From: Ensifer adhaerens
Lineage (GTDB): Bacteria > Pseudomonadota > Alphaproteobacteria > Rhizobiales > Rhizobiaceae
Direction of reading: 5' to 3'
NCBI RefSeq assembly: GCF_000697965.2
Contig: NZ_CP015880.1
Span: 620,001 to 684,000 of the forward strand
DNA: 64,000 nt
The notes below the pieces were generated by a model, which saw only the letters and a program-made list of their open reading frames with translations, was not told the DNA's origin and searched no databases. Both the position numbers and the translations under genes were made by a program. Within the stretch, counting starts at the first letter, position 1. Each line of letters opens with the position of its first letter. Shown here in pieces: positions 52,771-61,844 of this stretch.

Positions 52771-54240
52771 GTGGGCAGACCGAGCGCAGGCGCACGATGG
52801 TGGCACGACAAGAAGACCGACAAGTACTTCATTCGTGACATCGATGACGGAAAGAGCGTGAAATTCAGCCTCGGCTTCGGAGAGTCCGATGAACCGAATT
52901 TCGAGAATCGCCGTGAGACCGAGCTTGCGAAGTACATCGCGCAGAAGCACGCTGGAGAGAAACAGCGCATCAAGCACCAGGATGCGTCGGATGTCTTCGT
53001 AGCCGAGGTTATCGCGAGGTACATCGAGGTTCGCATTCAAAAATGGGAACTGCACGACTACGACAATCCGCCGGCTCGTGTCGAAGAACTAAAGGCACGT
53101 CTCGGCGTCCTTCTGGACTTCTTCGGCCAGATGACCGTAACCCAGCTTGATCATGATGCTGTTGGAGACTTCGTCGATTTTCTCGACGAACGGACCTATC
53201 AGCGCGAGCTGGCCCGTGCGCAGCTCTCTTATGAGAAGGCGAAGAAGCGGCGGAGCTGGAAACCCGAGGAAGAGACTGGCCCAAAACCCGTTGATAAGCG
53301 CTTCAATCCCAAGGCGGCTATCCGATACCTTGACGACCTCAACTCGGCTATCGCGGTCGCCGTGCGGACGAAGCTTCTGAAGTACGGCACCACAGTTCCC
53401 ACGCCGAAAGACTACAAGCCGAGAACCGCCGTATTCACGCGCAAGCAGATGGCCGATCTGATCAAGGCAGCGCGTCGCAAGCGCGGTCATGCATTCATCG
53501 ACAACAAACCCGTGAAGGACGCGCCGATCTGGATGCATCTCGCTCGATTCCTGCTAATCGCGATCTACACCGGCTCGCGCAAGGACAAGGTTTGGCGGAC
53601 GTCGTTCAAGAACGAGAAGGATTGCCCCTGGATCGAATTCAAAGGCAGCGGCTCCACGAGGATCGCAATCTACCATCGCATCGGTGACAAAGAAGTGGAG
53701 CACGCCAAGAAGCTCGCCCCGACGATCCCTGTTCCCGCCCGCCTTGCCGCTCATCTTGAGCGCTGGAAGCGCATGGGCCTGAAGTACCCCTGCCAGGGGC
53801 TAGAGGGCCGCGTCGGCAACCCCCGCACGGCAATGGAGAACCTGTTCGCGGAAGTTCTTGGGGACGACCACGACGCGGTCATTCACACTCTCCGCCACAC
53901 GGCCGCGACATGGCTCGTATCTCGTGCGGAACTCCCGATGGCGGCCATCGCTTCCTATCTCGGCATGTCCGTTGAGACGCTCGTTCGGCGCTACGCGAAG
54001 GTGAGAATGATCGATCACATCCGTGTAGGGAGGTCCTTCACGCAGAGCCGCGCAGGGTCTGAGCATCATAGCGATCCGGACAGCGTCGAGTTCCAGAGCG
54101 GCCGTTTCGTGTCTCCGGCACTAACAAACGGCCTGACAGATACTGACAGAAACAAATGGGTCAGGAATGTTTCGGAACGTGCGGAAAATCAAAATAACGC
54201 AATGAATTCAGTTGACGCATCGGATGACGCTGCTGCATAG
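52771..54240 (+). CDS. Tyrosine-type site-specific integrase
   Basis: 489 aa with GTG start and GGGAG upstream. N-terminal arm-binding and core-binding regions (to about 215), then the catalytic domain: Arg270 (IYTGSRKDK), HTLRHTAATW (His372, Arg375) and Tyr408 (RRYAKV) give the R-H-R-Y set. A C-terminal tail of about 70 residues is unusual in length. The gene ends 11 bp before the right attachment repeat, and its 3' end contains two arm-type-like repeats. It should catalyse integration into and excision from tRNA-Pro(CGG). Confidence 0.92.
   Translation: MGRPSAGARWWHDKKTDKYFIRDIDDGKSVKFSLGFGESDEPNFENRRETELAKYIAQKHAGEKQRIKHQDASDVFVAEVIARYIEVRIQKWELHDYDNPPARVEELKARLGVLLDFFGQMTVTQLDHDAVGDFVDFLDERTYQRELARAQLSYEKAKKRRSWKPEEETGPKPVDKRFNPKAAIRYLDDLNSAIAVAVRTKLLKYGTTVPTPKDYKPRTAVFTRKQMADLIKAARRKRGHAFIDNKPVKDAPIWMHLARFLLIAIYTGSRKDKVWRTSFKNEKDCPWIEFKGSGSTRIAIYHRIGDKEVEHAKKLAPTIPVPARLAAHLERWKRMGLKYPCQGLEGRVGNPRTAMENLFAEVLGDDHDAVIHTLRHTAATWLVSRAELPMAAIASYLGMSVETLVRRYAKVRMIDHIRVGRSFTQSRAGSEHHSDPDSVEFQSGRFVSPALTNGLTDTDRNKWVRNVSERAENQNNAMNSVDASDDAAA
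54133..54153. repeat. Two CTGACAGAWAC repeats, probable integrase arm-type sites (right)
   Basis: CTGACAGATAC at 54133-54143 and CTGACAGAAAC at 54143-54153, inside the integrase 3' end and about 100 bp from the right crossover site. Mirrors the pair near the left end. Confidence 0.55.
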
Positions 54241-54251
54241 TGGCGTCAACT

Positions 54252-54303
54252 CCACGTTCGGGACGTGGGGGTCGCAAGTTCGAATCTTGCCACTCCGACC
54301 AGC
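54252..54303 (+). repeat. Right attachment site (attR), displaced tRNA-Pro 3' half
   Basis: Repeats the anticodon-loop-to-CCA part of tRNA-Pro. Its T-stem (GCAAG/CTTGC) is perfectly paired, unlike the wobble-containing stem of the intact gene. It is therefore probably the original chromosomal 3' half, displaced when the island inserted. Confidence 0.88.
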
Positions 54304-54511
54304 CAAATCAACCGCTTAGCCGATCTTTCCCGAAATATGCGCCAAAGCGCGGATCGACTGCGGACTGCTTCAATCATCACTTCTATAATGCATTTGTATC
54401 TTGCGCCGCGTGACGCTGTGGTCTTTTCGGATGAGCGGGCGGATTACGTTCTTTTCTCACCGGCAAACGCCGCCTGGCTCAATCGAAACGGCTTTGCACT
54501 GTTCGCGTGGT

Positions 54512-55444
54512 TCAGTCGAAAAGGCTTGAAACGCTTTGCTCTCGCGCGGTTCGGGCAAGGGCTTCTCCGAGCAGCGGCGCGACGGTGACGCGGCGGATGT
54601 TGGCGGTCTGGCGTTGCGCTTCGGTGTCTTGAATGGAATCGGTCAGCACCAGTTCCCTGAGGTTGCTGGCGCCAATACGCTCGCAAGCCCCCTCGGAAAG
54701 CACGCCGTGGGTGATGTATGCCGAGACCTCTCTGGCGCCCGCTTCCAGCAAGGCGTCAGCCGCATTGATCAAGGTCCCGCCGCTATCGATGATGTCGTCG
54801 ATCAAGAGGCAGGTCTTCCCGAAGACGTCACCAATGATGTTCATGACCTCCGACACGCCGGCGCGGGGGCGCCTCTTGTCGACGATCGCAAGATCGGTGC
54901 CAATGCGCTTGGCGATGCCGCGAGCCCGCGCCACGCCGCCGACGTCAGGCGAAACGATCATGAGATTCCCGACGTCGTAGCGCTCTTTGATGTCGCGGGT
55001 CGTCACCGGCGCCGAATAAAGGTTGTCGGTCGGGATATCGAAAAAGCCCTGAATCTGGTCTGTATGCAGATCGAGCGTCATAACGCGATTAACACCCGCG
55101 CCGGCGATCATGTTGGCGACCAGCTTCGCCGAAATCGGTGTGCGGCCGGTGGCGCGGCGGTCCTGACGGGCATAGCCGAAATAGGGGATGACGGCGGTGA
55201 TCCGGCGCGCAGACGAACGGCGCAGCGCATCGGTCAGGATCAACAGTTCCATGAGGTTGCCGTCGGCAGGAGCACTGGTCGACTGGAGGATATAGACATC
55301 CTCGCCGCGCACGTTCTCGTGAAGTTGAACGTTGACTTCCTGGTCGGCGAAGCGCCCGACCGTACAGTCCGTGAGGGGAAGATTGAGATATCTGGCAATG
55401 GCTTCGGCAAGGGCGCGGTTGGAGTTACCGGTCACCAGCTTCAT
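54512..55444 (-). CDS. prs: Ribose-phosphate pyrophosphokinase
   Basis: 310 aa, full length. Makes PRPP from ribose-5-phosphate and ATP for nucleotide, histidine and tryptophan synthesis. Visible: [16 protein letters not shown] start, the FADQEVNVQ and YFGYARQDR segments of the ATP site, [24 protein letters not shown] flexible loop, and the PRPP signature [17 protein letters not shown]. Cytosolic hexamer. Single-copy housekeeping gene lying just outside the right end of the island. Confidence 0.97.
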   Translation of the reverse strand: MKLVTGNSNRALAEAIARYLNLPLTDCTVGRFADQEVNVQLHENVRGEDVYILQSTSAPADGNLMELLILTDALRRSSARRITAVIPYFGYARQDRRATGRTPISAKLVANMIAGAGVNRVMTLDLHTDQIQGFFDIPTDNLYSAPVTTRDIKERYDVGNLMIVSPDVGGVARARGIAKRIGTDLAIVDKRRPRAGVSEVMNIIGDVFGKTCLLIDDIIDSGGTLINAADALLEAGAREVSAYITHGVLSEGACERIGASNLRELVLTDSIQDTEAQRQTANIRRVTVAPLLGEALARTAREQSVSSLFD

Positions 55445-55727
55445 GAGCGCAATCCTGTTACAGGGAGCCTTTGAGGCAGCTTTAGAGCCTCGCTGGTGGA
55501 TTCACAACCAGTGCTGCACACTTTTGTGACGCAACCGGTTTGGGGTTGTTTGAGATGGCTATTCGCGACGCTGCACTCCGGTGCCTTAATGTCTGCGCAA
55601 ATGCCGTTCGTCGCCGCTTAAAAGCCGTTGGTCGAATAGAGGTGTATTCGCAACGGGGTTGCTCTGTCGGCATGCGGGCGAAGCCTCTAGGTTCCCGCCA
55701 TTCAATCACGGACGACGGGGAACGGGA
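55445..55727. other. Divergent spacer upstream of prs
   Basis: 283 bp without a gene; must hold the prs promoter and that of the small secreted protein gene. No strong motif recognised. Confidence 0.35.
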
Positions 55728-56147
55728 ATGTCGATCAAGCATCTATCCATTGCGACGGTTCTGCTGGTGGCCGGCCATTCGGTGGCGGCGGCGCAGAGCT
55801 GCGAGAAGAATTTCAAGGCGAGCGGCGTTCCGCTGGTGACGCCTGTTTTCTATAAGACCTGGCAGGAGTTCCCGAAGCTGAAGCCCGAGACCGCTCTGCA
55901 GCGGATGGCGCGGGGCGTCGCGGCGGAAGGCTTTTCCGGGATCGAGATCAACAAGGCACTCGGAACCATCGAAGCTTACCAGGATACGGCAGGCTCCGGG
56001 CGGCTGCAGACATTGCGAGTCGTCGCCCGCAAGCGCGGTTCAGGCACGCGGGTTGATGCGATGTTTGATATTCAGGTGGGGCAGGTGGCCACCAAGCAGG
56101 TGGTGCAGGAAGGCCTTTGCAACATCATCCGGTCCGCGACCGAATAG
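55728..56147 (+). CDS. Small secreted protein, 139 aa
   Basis: ATG 55728 follows GGGAACGGGA. Signal peptide to about residue 22 (LLVAGHSVAAAQ). The mature domain has two Cys (SCEKNF, GLCNII) likely to pair and a YxTWQEFPKLKPETAL stretch. Probably periplasmic; function not recognised. Confidence 0.65.
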   Translation: MSIKHLSIATVLLVAGHSVAAAQSCEKNFKASGVPLVTPVFYKTWQEFPKLKPETALQRMARGVAAEGFSGIEINKALGTIEAYQDTAGSGRLQTLRVVARKRGSGTRVDAMFDIQVGQVATKQVVQEGLCNIIRSATE

Positions 56148-56503
56148 GTGCCGCGCGCAGGTCTTTTACACGATCTGCGCGAGATTCTGCGGACAAACAA
56201 CTATTATCTGCTCTGCCCACTTGACGCGGAAGCATGGTGTGCGAAGTCATTCGCCATGAAGAGAAGCACACCAGTGCATCCGCGTGTTTTCGGGTAAGAG
56301 ATGACCTATTAATTTCATTGATACTTCCGTCGCATATTGCGCGACACCATGAGCGTGGCCCTCGCTTGGCGAGGGTCACGCCATTTCAAATGAAAGCAAT
56401 CAAAGCGTCTACCGGTATGTGCGGTCGAGCGAGATCTTGCTTTTGGCCTGGACACTGCATGCGGCCCTGTGGCTGCGCGTTGCATTGCTGAAATTGACTT
56501 TAA
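56148..56503. other. Spacer with a hairpin
   Basis: 356 bp, no gene. Contains a 13-bp hairpin (56353-56365 / 56369-56381, one G-T pair) without a T-run. The AT-rich stretch just before 56504 may hold the promoter of the glycosyltransferase gene. Confidence 0.4.
56353..56381. repeat. 13-bp hairpin
   Basis: GCGTGGCCCTCGC, 3-nt loop, GCGAGGGTCACGC. Could be a Rho-independent-like or REP-type element. Confidence 0.45.
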
Positions 56504-57340
56504 ATGATTGTTGCATGCTCGATCGACAGGCGCTTCGCGGAACTCGCGGGTGTCATGCTTTACTCGCTCGAAAAGAACGGTGGCATTCCAGATGCGCAGG
56601 TCTTTATCCTAGGTGACGGGCTGCGGGCGTCCGACAAGGAGATGCTGCAAGCCTGTGCCAAACGGAAGCTGTGCTTCATCGATGTCGAAGGCGACATTCT
56701 CTCAAAAATCTCAGGCCTGAAGACGACGAGCTACTGGAGCCGCGCTACCTACGCTCGACTGTATCTGCCGGAATTGCTAGCCGACCGGCACGACCGTCTG
56801 CTCTACCTGGACGCTGACACGCTGATCAAAAAGAGCCTGGCACCACTGGCCGATCTGTCGTTTGAAGGCAGGGCCGTTGCAGCCGTTCCCTATGATGACC
56901 CGACGCGTTTCAATCCGTCGCTCGGCCGAGAGGCGAACACACCCTACTTCAACGCGGGAGTCCTGCTGGTCGATATCGATGCCTGGAACGCGCAGGACTA
57001 CACGGCTCGCATTGCCAGGCTGCTTCAGGCGCGTTCGTTCGATTTCTTGGATCAGGACGTACTGAACCTTACGACCGAAGGGAATTTCGTTCATCTCCCC
57101 GGCCACTGGAATGCGCAGAAGGGGTGGGAAGACTATTCTCAAGCTTCCATCGTGCACTTCACTCACGCCAAGCCGAACACGAAAGAATGCGAGCACCCGG
57201 AGAAGGCGACGTTTCTGGAGTACCGGAAACAAACGCCCTGGCGTTCGGCGCGACTAATCACAAATCGCGACCGGCGCATTCGCACGCTGCTGCTATCGAT
57301 CAGAAAGAAGTGGCAGTGGCTCTCGGCGTTTGCTCGGTAG
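56504..57340 (+). CDS. Glycosyltransferase family 8 protein
   Basis: 278 aa. GT8 features: MIVACSIDRRFAELAGVMLYSL start, SYWSRATYARLYLPEL, the metal-binding DxD as YLDADTLI, FNAGVLLVDIDAW, FLDQDVLNL and the C-terminal IVHFTHAKPN histidine. Retaining transferases of this family add galactose or glucose to lipopolysaccharide; the acceptor here is unknown. Cytosolic, with a basic C-terminus that may contact the membrane. No neighbouring polysaccharide genes. Confidence 0.88.
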   Translation: MIVACSIDRRFAELAGVMLYSLEKNGGIPDAQVFILGDGLRASDKEMLQACAKRKLCFIDVEGDILSKISGLKTTSYWSRATYARLYLPELLADRHDRLLYLDADTLIKKSLAPLADLSFEGRAVAAVPYDDPTRFNPSLGREANTPYFNAGVLLVDIDAWNAQDYTARIARLLQARSFDFLDQDVLNLTTEGNFVHLPGHWNAQKGWEDYSQASIVHFTHAKPNTKECEHPEKATFLEYRKQTPWRSARLITNRDRRIRTLLLSIRKKWQWLSAFAR

Positions 57341-57408
57341 CTGCGCTTGACTTGTGTAGGGGCGGTGCGGTGCGGGCCGCATAGCACCGCCGCCCGCCAT
57401 GCGCTCGG

Positions 57409-57588
57409 TCAGCCCCGCTTTTCCAGGCCGTTCAGCACGGATTGCGCGGCGGCCTGTGCCTCCAGCATCGACGTGAAGTTGCCTTGGGCGGGGTAGGTGA
57501 CGCCGCGGAACTTGATGACGAAGCACCATTTGCCGTTGATGCGTTTCTCGACCTTTACGGTGGTTTCCGGTTGCTTGTCGGTGCTCAC
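57409..57588 (-). CDS. Small hypothetical protein, 59 aa
   Basis: Start taken as GTG 57588 because GGGAG lies 8 bp upstream; ATG 57612 is an alternative adding 8 residues. The product (RINGKWCFVIKFRGVTYPAQ; MLEAQAAAQSVLNGLEKRG) has a short beta hairpin and a helix. Not recognised. Confidence 0.5.
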   Translation of the reverse strand: MSTDKQPETTVKVEKRINGKWCFVIKFRGVTYPAQGNFTSMLEAQAAAQSVLNGLEKRG

Positions 57589-57612
57589 CCTGTCGTCTCC
57601 CTGATTCGGCAT

Positions 57613-58078
57613 TCTTGCGCCAAGGCCGCCCAGATACGCCGAGGAGAGCGGTTCTGTCCACCGCAGGGTGCGCGACCGTCGATGCAAATGTTCCGGGCGA
57701 GGGGGTGAAGGCGAACGTCGCGTCCGCTTTCATTAGTCCATAGTCAGGCGGACTGTCCCACGGCGTTCGGAAACGGTGAAACAGCCCTATCGATCCTCAT
57801 GATCGACGCGCCAAGTTACGAATGCGGCGTTGGATTGATAGTCGTGATCGCGCGAGGCTTGCGTCATGGTGAAGCGATTACCAGCGTTGTTTCATTTTGA
57901 AACAGCGCCTCTCCGGCTTGATAACGCCGCAACGGAACCTTGACCTCGGCGATCGCGGCGCCGACGCAGGCCGTTTATTGTTCACATGGAAACGACGTGT
58001 TCGCAGATTGGTGTCTTATCAGCGTGAACAATCGGGGCGATATTTCCATCAACACTTGTTTTTGCCCGAGAGGCTCAG
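57613..58078. other. Spacer
   Basis: About 470 bp with no convincing gene. A short inverted repeat (GTTTCATTTTGAAAC) lies near 57888-57902. Otherwise nothing seen. Confidence 0.35.
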
Positions 58079-58222
58079 ATGTTGAAGGAACCAATTTTTA
58101 ACTTTCGCGAGATCGCCATTTGGTCCGCTATTCTTGGCAGCGTCGTCGGCTACCAGCTTTGGCAGCACGCCGATCCTGCGCCGCTGACGATCACTCTTCC
58201 TGCGATCGAGCAGCAGCTTTGA
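58079..58222 (+). CDS. Small membrane protein, 47 aa
   Basis: MLKEPIFNFREIAIWSAILG... : one short hydrophobic segment (about 10-27) followed by a polar tail ending AIEQQL. ATG 58079 follows GAGAGGC. Small single-pass proteins of this kind are common in Rhizobiales. Converges with cysN. Confidence 0.5.
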   Translation: MLKEPIFNFREIAIWSAILGSVVGYQLWQHADPAPLTITLPAIEQQL

Positions 58223-58307
58223 TGGATGCCTGCGGAGTTGCGCCTCCGGCAAGCTGTCGAAATGCGTCCACGGCGATCACCACTGGTTCTCAGCCGTCCA
58301 TGCAAAA

Positions 58308-58335
58308 TAAAAAGGGGCCGCTCCGGCCCCTTTTT
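58308..58335. terminator. Terminator of the cys operon
   Basis: AAAAAGGGGCCG, short loop, CGGCCCCTTTTT: strong stem flanked by A- and T-runs, so it can work in both directions, ending cysN and the small plus-strand gene. Confidence 0.9.
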
Positions 58336-58352
58336 GCTGCGTGCGATGTCGC

Positions 58353-59858
58353 TCACCCGTCGATGTCGTCGATGATCTCCACGGCCCTGCCGGCGGAGAC
58401 GCGGCGAACTTCGGCTTCCTCGCGGCGACCGGCGAAAAGTTCGGTCGCCATCAGCTGGTCGGCAAGGTCGGCCGGCAGCGAGAGGATGACGCGGGCGTCT
58501 TCCGTGTGGATGCCGCCGAGCGCCGAGCGCTTGGCGGTGATCATGCCGCCCGCCACCGTGTTGTTGGTGTCCGGATCGATCAGGATGAACGCGCCGGTGG
58601 TGCGGTTCTGCTCGTAAGTGTCGAAGATCGCCTGCTCGTCGAAGGCAAGATGCACCTTGCCGATGGCGTTCATCGGCAGCTGATCGGCCTGGTTCCACTT
58701 ACCGGTCTGGAGGTCAAGCTGGCTTGCCGGCTGCACCTGGACGCGCTGGCGTCGGCTGCCACTCTTCAGCCAGTAGCGCTTGCCGGGCTGGATGCCTTCG
58801 GCCTGCAGCGCGACGAGCTGGGCGTCGAAGGAAAGACCGGTCAGCGGCTGGCTGTCGATCGCGACGATCATGTCGCCGCGCGAGACGTCCACTTGGCGGT
58901 CGAGCACGAGCGTGATCGCGTCGCCGGCGACCGCTGCGTTGCGCACGAGATCGAAGGTGACGATCTTGGTGACGTTGGCAACCATGCCCGAGGGCAGGAT
59001 GACAACACTGTCGCCGGGCTTCACCGAGCCGCCGGCAACCGTGCCCTGATAGCCGCGGAAGCTTTCGCCGGGCCGCGAGACGCGCTGCACCGGCAGGCGG
59101 AAACCAACGGTCTGGGCCGAACGGGTGGTTGCCAGCTCCAGTACCTCGATCAGCGTCGGGCCGTCATACCAGGGCATCGAGGCGCGGCCGTCGTAGACGA
59201 CGTTCTCGCCCTTTAGCGCCGAGACCGGGATGGCGATGACCTGGCGCACGCCAAGCGACAGCGCCAGCTCGCGGAACTCGTGGCTGATCTCTTCGAAACG
59301 GGCGCGGTCGTAGTCGGTGAGATCGATCTTGTTGACCGCCAGCACGAACTGCTTGATGCCCATCAGTGTCGCGATCGTCGCATGCCGGCGGGTCTGTTCG
59401 AGCAGTCCGACGCGGGCGTCGACGAGCAGCACGGCGAGGTCGGCGGTCGAGGCGCCGGTCGCCATGTTGCGGGTATATTGCTCATGACCGGGCGTGTCGG
59501 CGACGATGAACGAGCGCTTGTCGGTCGAGAAGTAGCGATAGGCGACATCAATGGTGATGCCCTGTTCGCGCTCGGCCTGCAGCCCGTCGAGCAGCAGCGC
59601 GAAATCGGGAAGGCCAAGATCGTTCTGCTTGCCTTTGGAATCGCGCTGAAGCGTCGCTGCCTGGTCTTCCTTGACCGCCTTGGTGTCCCAGAGCAAGCGG
59701 CCGATCAGTGTCGACTTGCCGTCGTCGACCGAGCCGCAGGTGATGAGCCGAAGGGGACGGCTGTCACGGGTGGCGCGCGCCGGCTCCTGCGCCGGGAAAG
59801 CGAGAACTTCGCCAGCTGCAACGTGCTCGACGGCATTCGCGGTTGCGGGTGCGGTCAT
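58353..59858 (-). CDS. cysN: Sulfate adenylyltransferase subunit 1 (GTPase)
   Basis: 501 aa. EF-Tu-like GTPase: P-loop GSVDDGKST (42-50), DTPGH (121-125), NKID (176-179), then two beta-barrel domains. With CysD it forms ATP sulfurylase, making APS from sulfate and ATP with GTP hydrolysis as driving force. The length fits CysN alone, without a fused APS kinase (CysC). Its start shares bases with the cysD stop (TGATG). Confidence 0.96.
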   Translation of the reverse strand: MTAPATANAVEHVAAGEVLAFPAQEPARATRDSRPLRLITCGSVDDGKSTLIGRLLWDTKAVKEDQAATLQRDSKGKQNDLGLPDFALLLDGLQAEREQGITIDVAYRYFSTDKRSFIVADTPGHEQYTRNMATGASTADLAVLLVDARVGLLEQTRRHATIATLMGIKQFVLAVNKIDLTDYDRARFEEISHEFRELALSLGVRQVIAIPVSALKGENVVYDGRASMPWYDGPTLIEVLELATTRSAQTVGFRLPVQRVSRPGESFRGYQGTVAGGSVKPGDSVVILPSGMVANVTKIVTFDLVRNAAVAGDAITLVLDRQVDVSRGDMIVAIDSQPLTGLSFDAQLVALQAEGIQPGKRYWLKSGSRRQRVQVQPASQLDLQTGKWNQADQLPMNAIGKVHLAFDEQAIFDTYEQNRTTGAFILIDPDTNNTVAGGMITAKRSALGGIHTEDARVILSLPADLADQLMATELFAGRREEAEVRRVSAGRAVEIIDDIDG

Positions 59859-60811
59859 CAGAAATATCCTTCGCGCTTCTTCTTTTCCATCGAGCCGGAT
59901 TGGTCACGGTCGATGGCGCGGCCCTGGCGTTCGGAAACGGTCGCGGTTTCGAGTTCGGAGATGATGTCGTCGAGCGTCGTCGCGGTCGAACGGATGGCGC
60001 CGGTCAGCGGGAAGCAGCCGAGCGTGCGGAAGCGGATGACTTCTTCGCGCTTGGTCTCGCCAGGCAAAAGTTCGAGGCGCGGGTCTTCGGCGAGGATCAT
60101 CATGCCGTCGCGTTCGACGATCGGGCGCTTTTCAGAAAAGTAGAGCGGCACGATCGGAATGTCTTCGGCCTGGATGTAGCGCCAGATATCGACCTCGGTC
60201 CAGTTGGACAGCGGGAAGGCGCGCACGCTCTCGCCCTTGCGGATCATGCCGTTGTAGACGTTCCAGAGTTCCGGACGCTGGTTGCGCGGGTCCCAGCGGT
60301 GGTCGGGCGTGCGGAAGGAGTAGATGCGCTCCTTGGCGCGGCTCGCCTCTTCGTCGCGACGCGCGCCGCCGAAGGCAGCATCGAACTGGCCGGCGTCGAG
60401 CGCCTGGCGCAGCGCCTCGGTCTTCATGATGTCCGTATAGAGCGCCGAACCGTGGGTGAACGGCGTGACGTTCTCGGCGGCACCGCGCGGATTGACGTGC
60501 TCGATCAGGTCAAGGTCGTAGCGCTCGACGATCTCGTTGCGGAACGCGATCATCTCGGCGAATTTCCAGCCGGTGTTGACGTGCAGCAGCGGGAAGGGAA
60601 CGCGGCCGGGATAGAAGGCCTTGCGTGCCAGATGCAAGAGAACCGAGGAATCCTTGCCGATCGAATAAAGCATGACCGGGCGCTCGAACTCGGCGGCCAC
60701 TTCGCGGAAGATGTGGATCGCTTCGTTTTCCAGCGCCTTCAGATGCGGATCGAGCGGCGGCTTGGCACTCTGCGGATTATGCAGTTCCGTTTCCGGATGG
60801 ATGTGGGGCAT
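59858..60811 (-). CDS. cysD: Sulfate adenylyltransferase subunit 2
   Basis: 317 aa from ATG 60811 (GGAG upstream), although the frame is open to 61003. PP-loop ATPase of the PAPS-reductase-like fold: YSIGKDSSV (49-57), [30 protein letters not shown], and the [15 protein letters not shown]-terminal signature. Catalytic partner of CysN. Confidence 0.96.
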   Translation of the reverse strand: MPHIHPETELHNPQSAKPPLDPHLKALENEAIHIFREVAAEFERPVMLYSIGKDSSVLLHLARKAFYPGRVPFPLLHVNTGWKFAEMIAFRNEIVERYDLDLIEHVNPRGAAENVTPFTHGSALYTDIMKTEALRQALDAGQFDAAFGGARRDEEASRAKERIYSFRTPDHRWDPRNQRPELWNVYNGMIRKGESVRAFPLSNWTEVDIWRYIQAEDIPIVPLYFSEKRPIVERDGMMILAEDPRLELLPGETKREEVIRFRTLGCFPLTGAIRSTATTLDDIISELETATVSERQGRAIDRDQSGSMEKKKREGYF

Positions 60812-60854
60812 TTCAGTCTCCGGGAGGATTTGTCTTCGGACGAGCGCGCCAGCC

Positions 60855-61613
60855 TCAGGCGGCGCTGCTCGAATTGGGGATGATGGAGCTTGCGGCGGCC
60901 TCGGGAACATGCAGACCACATTCGCGCTTCTCGTCGTTCTCCCACCACCAGCGGCCGGCGCGCTCGGGCTCGCCGGGCTTGATGGCGCGGGTGCAGGGCT
61001 CACAGCCGATCGACGGATAGCCGCGGGCGTGCAGCGGGTTGACCGGAACGGCGTGCGTGGCGACGTAGCTGTTGATGGTCTCGATGTCCCAGTCGGCCAG
61101 CGGATTGATCTTGATCAGGCCGCGTTCGGCATCTGCCTCGGCAAAGGGCGTGGAGGCACGGTTGCCCGACTGGCCGCGGCGCAGCCCGGTAACCCAGAAG
61201 CTTGCTCCTTCGAGTGCGCGCGCAAGCGGCTTCAGCTTGCGCACGTCGCAACAGGCATGTCGCGCTTCGACGCTTTCATAGAAACCGTTGAGACCGTAGC
61301 GCGCCGCATAGGCATCGATGTCGGCCTTTTCCGGATGGTAGCGCTTGATCAGGATGTCGTAGGCTTCTTCCGTCTTGTCGATCAGCGCCGCGGTCTCATC
61401 GAAGAGACGACCGGTCTGAAGCGTGACGACATCGACGGCAAGCTTGTTCTTGCCGATCGCGGCGGTAATCACCTGATCCTCGATGCCGAGCGAGGTCGTG
61501 AAGACTGCCCGCCCTTCAAGGCTTGCAACGAGCGCCAGCCGCCCGGCGAGATCCAGGCTTTCGAGCCTCTCGTTCAGTGCCTTGGCGGTGGTTTCGAGGG
61601 ATGACGTGGTCAT
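60855..61613 (-). CDS. cysH: Phosphoadenylyl/adenylyl-sulfate reductase (APS-reductase type)
   Basis: 252 aa from ATG 61613 (AGGAC upstream; ATG 61631 is an alternative). PP-loop-fold [12 protein letters not shown], then two cysteine pairs: CC (121-122) in [12 protein letters not shown] and Cys204/Cys207 in [10 protein letters not shown]. These pairs bind a 4Fe-4S cluster and mark the enzyme as an APS reductase; the catalytic Cys is in ECGLH near the end. It reduces activated sulfate to sulfite using thioredoxin. First gene of cysH-cysD-cysN. Confidence 0.95.
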   Translation of the reverse strand: MTTSSLETTAKALNERLESLDLAGRLALVASLEGRAVFTTSLGIEDQVITAAIGKNKLAVDVVTLQTGRLFDETAALIDKTEEAYDILIKRYHPEKADIDAYAARYGLNGFYESVEARHACCDVRKLKPLARALEGASFWVTGLRRGQSGNRASTPFAEADAERGLIKINPLADWDIETINSYVATHAVPVNPLHARGYPSIGCEPCTRAIKPGEPERAGRWWWENDEKRECGLHVPEAAASSIIPNSSSAA

Positions 61614-61844
61614 GGCTGCGTCCTGTTCCAACTTGGGCGGAATATCGCAGCCGAACAGGACAATGGACAGAAATAGCGGTTTCTAATGCTGTTTGTTTGG
61701 AGCAAATCTGCCTCTCAGATCGAAAAGCAGCGAAAAACCGAATATAGACTATTAATTTACTAGATTTAATACTGTATGTGGCAAAAGCTAGAGACGCGAA
61801 CCCTGCGGCTCGCGTCTCCTTGTTTTGCGGCCGAAGCCTGATCG
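61614..61844. other. Promoter region of cysHDN and 3' end of the chemoreceptor gene
   Basis: 231 bp. AT-rich at 61680-61775, where the cysH promoter should lie. The terminator hairpin of the chemoreceptor gene is at 61791-61818. Confidence 0.5.
61791..61818 (-). terminator. Probable terminator of the chemoreceptor gene
   Basis: GAGACGCGA ... TCGCGTCTC, 9-bp perfect stem, followed on the minus strand by TAGCTTTTGCC. Confidence 0.65.

Larger units (their letters stand above)
12984..54303. mobile_element. 41-kb integrative genomic island in tRNA-Pro
   Basis: The boundaries are a 52-bp direct repeat of the tRNA-Pro anticodon-to-3' region (12984-13035 and 54252-54303; first 23 bp identical, 5 mismatches in the T-stem). 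A tyrosine integrase ends 12 bp from the right repeat, and short CTGACAGAAAC repeats lie near both ends. Cargo: small phage-type genes, two identical IS21-family elements, a SrfB/SrfC-type operon, a nuclease cassette, a truncated replication initiator and an AAA/M41 protease cluster. No capsid, tail, relaxase or type IV secretion genes are seen, so it is not self-transmissible as it stands, or uses an unrecognised route. Confidence 0.9.

Noticed and set aside
12984..54303. Complete prophage
   Set aside because: No terminase, portal, capsid, tail or lysis genes were recognised; only phage-type accessory genes and the integrase.
54265..54588. Plus-strand frame just after the right attachment site
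   Set aside because: Starts inside the attR repeat and runs into the antisense of prs; no ribosome site.
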